From the NCBI RefSeq assembly GCF_012035195.1, contig NZ_JAAVJH010000007.1, forward strand, positions 62,001-126,000: a stretch of 64,000 nt of DNA. Reading direction: 5' to 3'. This document shows positions 59,086 through 64,000 of the stretch, one piece after another. The stretch comes from Sphingomonas corticis (GTDB taxonomy: Bacteria > Pseudomonadota > Alphaproteobacteria > Sphingomonadales > Sphingomonadaceae). The notes under the pieces are model-generated. The model made no database searches. It had not been told where the DNA came from and worked only from the letters and a program-made list of their open reading frames with translations. Position 1 is the stretch's first letter. Each line of letters starts with the position of its first letter. Position numbers and translations under genes: made by a program.

Positions 59086-60768
59086 CTACGCGCGCCGCAA
59101 CTGCTTCACCGCATGATCCGCCGCGCGCGCGGTCAGCGCCATGAACGTCAGCGACGGGTTGACGCACGCGACCGATGCCATCTGCGCCCCGTCGGTGACG
59201 TACAGGTTCGCCGCGTCGTGCGCCTGGCTCCACCCGTTCAGCACGGAGGCACGCGGGTCGGCGCCCATGCGCGCGCCGCCCATCTCGTGGATCGCGTCCC
59301 CGGGCACGTGTTCGTCCTCCCACCCGGTGACGTTCGTCAGCCCGGCCTGGCGCAGCATCGCCTCGCCCTGCTCGCGCGCGTCGGCCATCATCTTCAGCTC
59401 GTTTTCGCGGAAGGTGACGTCGAAGCGCATCAGCGGAACACCGAAGCGGTCCACCTTGCTCGCGTGCAGCGAGACGCGATTGTCCTTGTACGGCAGGCAC
59501 TCGCCGAACGCGCCCATGCTGAACTGCCACGGACCGTAGCGGCGCATGGCGTGCTTCATCGACGCACCGAAGCCTTCCGGCTTCACCGGATCGCGCCGCG
59601 CGCTGCCCTGGTAGCCGTAGCCGCGGCGGAAGCCGACGCCTTCCTCGTCCTTGCCGATGTTGCGGAAGCGCGGCACGTACACGCCGCCCGGCCGCCGCCC
59701 GTACTCGATCAGATCCTCCATGCCGGGGATGTCGCCGCGCACGCCGACGCGGAAGATGTGGTCCATCACGTAGCGGCCCAGCGTGCCGCTGTTGTCGAAG
59801 TGGCTGCGGCCGGTGCCCGCCGCACGGCTGTTCATCATGATCTGCACCGACGCCATCGCCGACGCGCAGAGGAAGACAAGGTCCGCCGCGACGACCTGCG
59901 CCTGGCCCGTCTTCGCATCGACGTAGCGCACGCCCGTCACCTTCTTCGCGCGCGGGTCGTATTCCAGATTGGTGACGACCGCGTCGGAGACGAGCGTCAG
60001 CTTGCCCGTCGCCCGCGCCGCGGGCAGCGTCACCGCCTGCGTCGAGAAATAGGCGCCGAACGAGCAGCCGTTGCTGCACTGGTTGCGGAACTGGCACTTG
60101 GTGCGGTTCTGGTCGGGCTTGTCCTCGGTCAGGTTGGATAGCCGCGTATTGATGAGCTTGCGCCCGGGGAATTGCGTCTCCAGCCGCTGCTTCAGCCACG
60201 TCTCCGCCGCGTTCATCGGGATCGGCGGCTGGAACTCGCTGTCGGGCAGGTAGGGCAGGTTCTCGCGGCTGCCGGACACACCGATGTACTTTTCGACGTA
60301 GCTGTACCAGGGCGCCACGTCGTCGTAGCCGATCGGCCACGCGCCATCCACGCCCTCGCGCTTGTTCGCCTCGAAGTCGCCAGGCGCCCAGCGAAAGCTC
60401 CAGCGCCCCCAGATCAGCGACTTGCCGCCCACCGTGGCGGGACGGATCCAGTAGAACTTCTCCCCCTCGTCATAGGCGTAGGGGTTCAGCCGGTCGTCGT
60501 TGTAGAAGGATTGATTGCTGGGCGCGACGTAGCCGTGCTTGGAGATGAAATAGTCGCTCTCCTTCAGCGGCTCGGGCATCACGTTGCGCGCGGGAACCTC
60601 GAACGCGGGCTTCCCGTCATAGGGATAGCCTTCGCCATGCTCGACCATGCGCCCGCGATCGAGCATCAGGACGCGCAGTCCCTTCTCCGTCAGCTCCTTC
60701 GCCGCGAAGCCGCCGCTGACGCCGGAGCCGACGACGATCGCGTCGAACCTGTTCGTTGCTGCCATCAT
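59086..60768 (-). CDS. GMC oxidoreductase (putative sugar 3-dehydrogenase catalytic subunit)
   Basis: A 560-residue FAD enzyme. DAIVVGSGVSGGFAAKELTE is the FAD site; KSLIWGRWSFRW, QFRNQCSNGCSFGAYFSTQA (cysteine-rich, as in the sugar-dehydrogenase branch), HEMGGARMGADPRASV and CVNPSLTFMALTARAADHAV (catalytic His region) complete the family pattern. With the small subunit-3-like protein and a cytochrome c encoded in the same operon it matches membrane-linked sugar dehydrogenases, and the DUF1080 gene suggests oxidation at C3 of glycosides. No signal on this subunit; it would be co-exported with the Tat partner. Confidence 0.88.
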   Translation of the reverse strand: MMAATNRFDAIVVGSGVSGGFAAKELTEKGLRVLMLDRGRMVEHGEGYPYDGKPAFEVPARNVMPEPLKESDYFISKHGYVAPSNQSFYNDDRLNPYAYDEGEKFYWIRPATVGGKSLIWGRWSFRWAPGDFEANKREGVDGAWPIGYDDVAPWYSYVEKYIGVSGSRENLPYLPDSEFQPPIPMNAAETWLKQRLETQFPGRKLINTRLSNLTEDKPDQNRTKCQFRNQCSNGCSFGAYFSTQAVTLPAARATGKLTLVSDAVVTNLEYDPRAKKVTGVRYVDAKTGQAQVVAADLVFLCASAMASVQIMMNSRAAGTGRSHFDNSGTLGRYVMDHIFRVGVRGDIPGMEDLIEYGRRPGGVYVPRFRNIGKDEEGVGFRRGYGYQGSARRDPVKPEGFGASMKHAMRRYGPWQFSMGAFGECLPYKDNRVSLHASKVDRFGVPLMRFDVTFRENELKMMADAREQGEAMLRQAGLTNVTGWEDEHVPGDAIHEMGGARMGADPRASVLNGWSQAHDAANLYVTDGAQMASVACVNPSLTFMALTARAADHAVKQLRRA

Positions 60769-60777
60769 CGTATCCGA

Positions 60778-61614
60778 TCAGAACCGCAGGCCGCGGAGGG
60801 TGGTGAAGCTGGTGGTGATGTCCGGCAGGTAGGGCGCCGGCGCCCGATCGTTCTCGACGTAGAAGTGGCGGACGCCGGCGCTGCCCTTCAGCCTGAATAG
60901 CCGAGCGAAGTCGGTCTGTCCGGCGCCGACCGCCGCCATGTCGCGGTTCGCGCGCATGTCCTTCACGTGGAAGGCGTAGAGCCGCGCACCCAGCCGATCG
61001 ATCAGCGCGGGCACGTCCTTGCCCGCGAACGCCGCCCAGTACAGGTCGAGCTCGATGCGGACCAGCGCGGGGTCGGTCTCCTTCAGCAGCCGCTCGAACA
61101 GGCTGACGCCCTCCGGCTTCGCCGTGAACTCGAAGTCGTGGTTGTGATAGGCAAAGCCGAGGCCTGCCCGGCGCAGCTCCGCGGCGAAGCGGTTCATGTT
61201 CGGCAGCGCCGCGGTCCATCCGGCCAGCGTGCGATGCTCGTCGGTCATGTACGGCAGCACGACCGTGTCCGCGCCCAGCGTCTTCGCCATCTGCACCGAC
61301 TTGGCGAAATCGTTCAGCAGCGCGTCGTAGCCGATGTGGACCGAGGGCGCGCGCAGACGAAGCCGGTCCATCGTGCGGCGCAGCAGCGCGTGGTCCATCG
61401 CGTCATACCCGCCCCCGCCGAACTCGACCTCGCGATAGCCGATGCGCGCCACCTGCTCCAGCGTGCGCACGGGATCCTGCTGGAACAGCTCGCGTACCGT
61501 GTAGAGCTGGAGGCCGATCGGCCCCAGCTGCCTCGCCGCCGCCGCGCGCGGGATCAGCGCCAGCGCGCCGGCGCCGGCGAGCAGGATGCGGCGGTCCATC
61601 GTCGTGTCGATCAT
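60778..61614 (-). CDS. Sugar isomerase/epimerase-like TIM barrel, exported
   Basis: A 278-residue xylose-isomerase-like TIM barrel. MDRRILLAGAGALALIPRAA near the N-terminus is a twin-arginine signal. IGYREVEFGGGGYDAMDHAL, PSVHIGYDALLNDFAKSVQM, AYHNHDFEF with metal-ligand residues, and RIELDLYWAAFAGKD and YAFHVKDM carry the Glu/His/Asp set. Proteins of this group act on keto-sugars, as isomerases or as part of 3-keto-glycoside cleavage. It lies between the GMC gene and the subunit-3 gene, with an ATGA overlap to the latter. Confidence 0.82.
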   Translation of the reverse strand: MIDTTMDRRILLAGAGALALIPRAAAARQLGPIGLQLYTVRELFQQDPVRTLEQVARIGYREVEFGGGGYDAMDHALLRRTMDRLRLRAPSVHIGYDALLNDFAKSVQMAKTLGADTVVLPYMTDEHRTLAGWTAALPNMNRFAAELRRAGLGFAYHNHDFEFTAKPEGVSLFERLLKETDPALVRIELDLYWAAFAGKDVPALIDRLGARLYAFHVKDMRANRDMAAVGAGQTDFARLFRLKGSAGVRHFYVENDRAPAPYLPDITTSFTTLRGLRF

Positions 61615-62195
61615 GCGCTATAGACCTTGTTGACCTTGGCATAGGGGAAGGCGCCGTCATACTCGCCCGGCACCGGCAGATATTCGCGCTCCTGCGTCAT
61701 GCCGATCTCCGACGTGTAATAGCCGGTGACGACGAGCTGCCGGAACGCTTCGAAGAAATCGTCCGCGGTGCCCAGCTGCCGGTTCATCGCCAGCGTCAGC
61801 AGCGCGTCCTGCTGCGCCGGGGTCGCGCGTGCGGCGGAGACGCGATGGTCGGCCATGCTGCGCTTCTCGATCGCATCCAGCCCGGCCAGGATCGGCACGC
61901 GGTCCGCCGGCAGGGCCCAGTCGGCCAGCAGCTTCTCGATATAGGCGGGCACGCCCGCGGCGATCGCGCCGGGCGTGTCGGTGGTCGGCAGCACCCGTTC
62001 CGACAACGCGGCGACGAGCGCGCGCTGCGCCGGCGTGAAGACCGCCACGCTGGGCGGGCCGTCGCTGATGACCGGCACGCCCGCCGCCGCGGCGTTCCCC
62101 GCGGCGCGCGCGATCGGCGCATAGAGCGCGGCACCGAACATGGCGGCCACGCCGGCAAGGGCAGTACGGCGGTCGATCGTTCCTCTGACGCTCAC
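61611..62195 (-). CDS. Gluconate 2-dehydrogenase subunit 3-like protein, Tat signal
   Basis: A 194-residue small subunit. The N-terminus has a twin-arginine signal (IDRRTALAGVAAMFGAALYA), followed by FTPAQRALVAALSERVLPTT, DTPGAIAAGVPAYIEKLLAD and TGYYTSEIGMTQEREYLPVP, which are typical of the gluconate-dehydrogenase subunit 3 family. Its Tat signal would carry the GMC flavoprotein across the membrane. The start is GTG 62195, overlapping the DUF1080 stop (GTGA). Confidence 0.86.
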   Translation of the reverse strand: MSVRGTIDRRTALAGVAAMFGAALYAPIARAAGNAAAAGVPVISDGPPSVAVFTPAQRALVAALSERVLPTTDTPGAIAAGVPAYIEKLLADWALPADRVPILAGLDAIEKRSMADHRVSAARATPAQQDALLTLAMNRQLGTADDFFEAFRQLVVTGYYTSEIGMTQEREYLPVPGEYDGAFPYAKVNKVYSA

Positions 62196-63013
62196 TTGGC
62201 TTCTCCCGGCAGGTCCTGCGCCACCGCCGCGGCGGGCAGCGGACGGACCCAGATATTGCGATACGACACCGGCGAATCGTGATCCTGCAACTGGATCGGC
62301 GCGGCATCGCCGTGCGCCTCGTACGCCGCCACCTTGCGCCATACCGTGGTGCCCAGCATCGCCTGATGGTTCTGCACCAGCACCCCGTTCAGGAAGGCGG
62401 TGACATAGGCGGGTCGCAGCAGCTTGCCGTCCGCGCCGAAGCGGGGCCGCTCGAAGATGACATCGTAGCTCTGCCATTGCCCCGGCGCGCGCGCTGCGTT
62501 CGCCAGCGGCGGCTTCCAGCCGTAGACCGCGCCGACCGTGCCGTCGGCGTAGGTGGGGTTGCGATAGCCGTCCAGGATCTGCAGCTCGTAGCGCTGCATG
62601 AACCAGATCCCGCTGTTGCCGCGGTCCTGCGACGACTTCGTCGGCGGATTGGGCGAACGGAACTCCAGGTGCAGCTGCACGTCGCCAAAGCTCTGCCGGC
62701 TGACCAGCGCGCTCTCGCCGCCGCCAGGGGTTCGCGCGGGCACGGTGAAGGCACCGTCCTTCACTGGCCAGGGCGCCCCCTGCGGCTGCCACGCGTCGAG
62801 CGAGCGCCCGTCGAACAGCACCACGGCATCCGACGGCGCACCCCCGGTCGCGGCGGCGGGCGTCACCACCACGGGCGCGGGCCGGTCGGCGTCGTGGACG
62901 CGCCAGCGCCCGTCGGGCAGCAGCGGCGTGTCCTTGAACCCGGGCCTCTCCTGCGCCGACACCGCCGTGGCGAGACCCGCCGACAGCAGGATCAGCGAAC
63001 GCGCGATCATCAT
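62192..63013 (-). CDS. DUF1080 protein (3-keto-disaccharide hydrolase family)
   Basis: A 273-residue exported protein. The signal peptide is MMIARSLILLSAGLATAVSA. The DUF1080 lectin-like fold is shown by VVLFDGRSLDAWQPQG, DVQLHLEFRSPNPP, GNSGIWFMQRYELQILDGYR, WQSYDVIFERPRF and PIQLQDHDSPVSYRNIWVRP. Family members have been assigned as 3-keto-glycoside hydrolases or lyases, matching the GMC dehydrogenase in the operon. It overlaps both neighbours by 4 nt. Confidence 0.88.
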   Translation of the reverse strand: MMIARSLILLSAGLATAVSAQERPGFKDTPLLPDGRWRVHDADRPAPVVVTPAAATGGAPSDAVVLFDGRSLDAWQPQGAPWPVKDGAFTVPARTPGGGESALVSRQSFGDVQLHLEFRSPNPPTKSSQDRGNSGIWFMQRYELQILDGYRNPTYADGTVGAVYGWKPPLANAARAPGQWQSYDVIFERPRFGADGKLLRPAYVTAFLNGVLVQNHQAMLGTTVWRKVAAYEAHGDAAPIQLQDHDSPVSYRNIWVRPLPAAAVAQDLPGEAK

Positions 63014-63927
63014 GCCTCTCCTCCGCTGCGGTCGATGGCGCGATAGGCGGCGACGAGTCGCTCCTCCCCCGCGCGTCCGGCCACCGAATTGCCGTGCTCC
63101 ATGCCGATCACCCCGTTATAGCGCTTAGCGCGCAACCAGCGGACGATGCTGGCATAGTTGATCTCGCCCGTCCCCGGCTCCTTGCGGCCGGGATTGTCGC
63201 CGAACTGGATGTAGCCGATCTCGTCCCAGCAGGTGTCGAGCGTGGGGATCAGGTTCCCCGACTGGATCTGCTCGTGGTACAGGTCCGCCAGCACCTTCAC
63301 CGCCGCGCTGTTCGCGCCGCGCGCCACGGCATATCCCTGCGCCACCGTCTGCATGTAGACGCCGGGGTGATCGCGGCGGGTGTTCAGCGGCTCCATCACC
63401 ATCGCGATGCCGTGGGGCGCGACGATGTCGCCTGCGCGGCGCATCACGTCGATGACGCGCGCGGTCTGGATGTCCACCGGCACGCGCGGGTCCATGAAGC
63501 CGGTGACGACGGTCATCCGGCGCGCGTCCAGCCGCTTCGCCACCTCGATCGCGCCGCGGATGTCTTTCAGGAACGCCTCGCGCTCCTCACCGTTCGCCGC
63601 GCCCAGCAGCGGGCGCGATTCGCGCCAGCGTGGCATGCTGGCGACGAATACGCCCATCGTCATGCCGCGGGACGACAGCGCGTTGGCCATGCGCGTCTGC
63701 TCGGCAATCGGGCGCGCCGCCGCCTCGTTGTCCTCCCAGGCGGTGAAGCCTTGGTCGGCGGCATAGGCGATCTGCTCGATCAGCCCGCCGCGACTGGCGA
63801 AGCTGCCTTCGTGCGGCGCGTATTTCAGGGAGAAACGCGCCGCATTCGACGTGCCGGCGACCTGCGCACTCGCCGCCAGCGGCGCGGCCGAGGCGGCCGC
63901 CAGAACGGTGCGGCGCGTCACGTCCAT
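63010..63927 (-). CDS. Hydroxypyruvate-isomerase-like TIM barrel, exported
   Basis: A 305-residue xylose-isomerase-like TIM barrel with a twin-arginine signal (MDVTRRTVLAAASAAPLAAS). GFTAWEDNEAAARPIAEQTR, MTVVTGFMDPRVP, VMEPLNTRRDHPGVYMQTV, LADLYHEQIQ, FGDNPGRKEPGTGEINYASI and IGMEHGN carry the metal-binding Glu/Asp/His set of the hydroxypyruvate isomerase branch. It differs from the second barrel in the operon (60778), so the two likely do separate steps on keto-sugars. It begins 3 nt after the cytochrome gene stop. Confidence 0.84.
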   Translation of the reverse strand: MDVTRRTVLAAASAAPLAASAQVAGTSNAARFSLKYAPHEGSFASRGGLIEQIAYAADQGFTAWEDNEAAARPIAEQTRMANALSSRGMTMGVFVASMPRWRESRPLLGAANGEEREAFLKDIRGAIEVAKRLDARRMTVVTGFMDPRVPVDIQTARVIDVMRRAGDIVAPHGIAMVMEPLNTRRDHPGVYMQTVAQGYAVARGANSAAVKVLADLYHEQIQSGNLIPTLDTCWDEIGYIQFGDNPGRKEPGTGEINYASIVRWLRAKRYNGVIGMEHGNSVAGRAGEERLVAAYRAIDRSGGEA

Positions 63928-63930
63928 CGC

Positions 63931-64000
63931 TTACTTCGCCCCTTCGGCACGCAGATAGGCGATGATCTGCGCGCGCTTCGCCGGGTCGGCCATGCCGATC
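63931..64000 (-). CDS. c-type cytochrome, C-terminal end only
   Basis: The last 22 codons of a gene that continues beyond the window: it reads IGMADPAKRAQIIAYLRAEG, AK, stop at 63931-63933. The GMADPAKRAQIIAYL pattern, with the axial-ligand Met, is the C-terminal helix of small class I cytochromes c. It lies 3 nt upstream of the TIM-barrel gene, in the right place to be the electron acceptor of the GMC dehydrogenase complex. The heme-binding CxxCH is outside the window. Confidence 0.75.
   Translation of the reverse strand, partial: IGMADPAKRAQIIAYLRAEGAK

Noticed and set aside
1-64000. CRISPR arrays, prophage, insertion sequences, tRNA genes
   Set aside because: No regularly spaced repeats, transposase or phage proteins, or cloverleaf-like sequences were noticed.

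Overview
The window is very GC-rich, densely coded DNA from an alphaproteobacterium, most likely a sphingomonad (Sphingomonas or close relative). The reasons are a CckA/CtrA-type ChpT phosphotransferase, an alphaproteobacterial RpoH, a Caulobacter-type TonB-dependent receptor next to several tryptophan-halogenase-like flavoproteins, an HWE histidine kinase, and intergenic palindromes of the kind common in sphingomonads. No tRNA, rRNA, insertion sequence, prophage or CRISPR array was seen. RNase P RNA is present on the minus strand at about 3742-4118.

Layout. 1-2227: the end of pspB, then pspC and five tandem small membrane/coiled-coil proteins of PspB-like design. 2385-6100: sufE, a 2Fe-2S ferredoxin, a J-domain protein, rnpB, a small membrane protein, an amidase and an EamA transporter. 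6120-11880 (minus): chpT-cheA-cheW-cheY-cheB-cheR. 11939-19231: housekeeping genes (JAMM peptidase, RluA-family synthase, rpoH, mtgA, ybaB-dnaX, DEAD-box helicase). 19278-20402: a DUF1624-type membrane protein.

20606-33546 is a plant-polysaccharide locus: a large TonB-dependent receptor, a DUF6445-like protein, a GH10 xylanase, three halogenase-like flavoproteins with both catalytic residues plus one degenerate paralogue lacking them, and a GH9 cellulase. Most of these genes overlap by 4 nt. 33551-49967 is a glycan-building locus. It holds three CgeB-like glycosyltransferases (one fused to a UDP-glucuronate decarboxylase), a GT4 enzyme, two nucleotide-sugar epimerases, a histidine phosphatase, a DUF6165 protein, a heptosyltransferase-like protein, a TIGR04290-type methyltransferase, a xylosidase-like protein with permuted half-barrels, an alcohol-dehydrogenase-like and a Gfo/Idh/MocA oxidoreductase, a pyruvyl transferase and an F420-hydrogenase-beta-like protein. 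It looks like a pathway for a surface glycan that may contain xylose, but the product cannot be read from sequence.

50066-52431 is a stress module (SDR, YciF-like ferritin fold, manganese catalase). 52471-54518 is kynA-kynU of tryptophan degradation. 54523-58968 holds a secreted six-hairpin glycosidase and a response regulator/HWE kinase pair. 59086-64000 (minus) is a tightly overlapped operon for oxidation of sugars to 3-keto-glycosides and their cleavage: GMC oxidoreductase, gluconate-dehydrogenase-subunit-3-like protein, cytochrome c (cut by the window edge), a DUF1080 protein and two xylose-isomerase-like TIM barrels.

Translational coupling through ATGA/GTGA overlaps is pervasive (about 20 junctions), so several GTG starts were chosen by overlap. 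All calls are by reading motifs; no database search was run.
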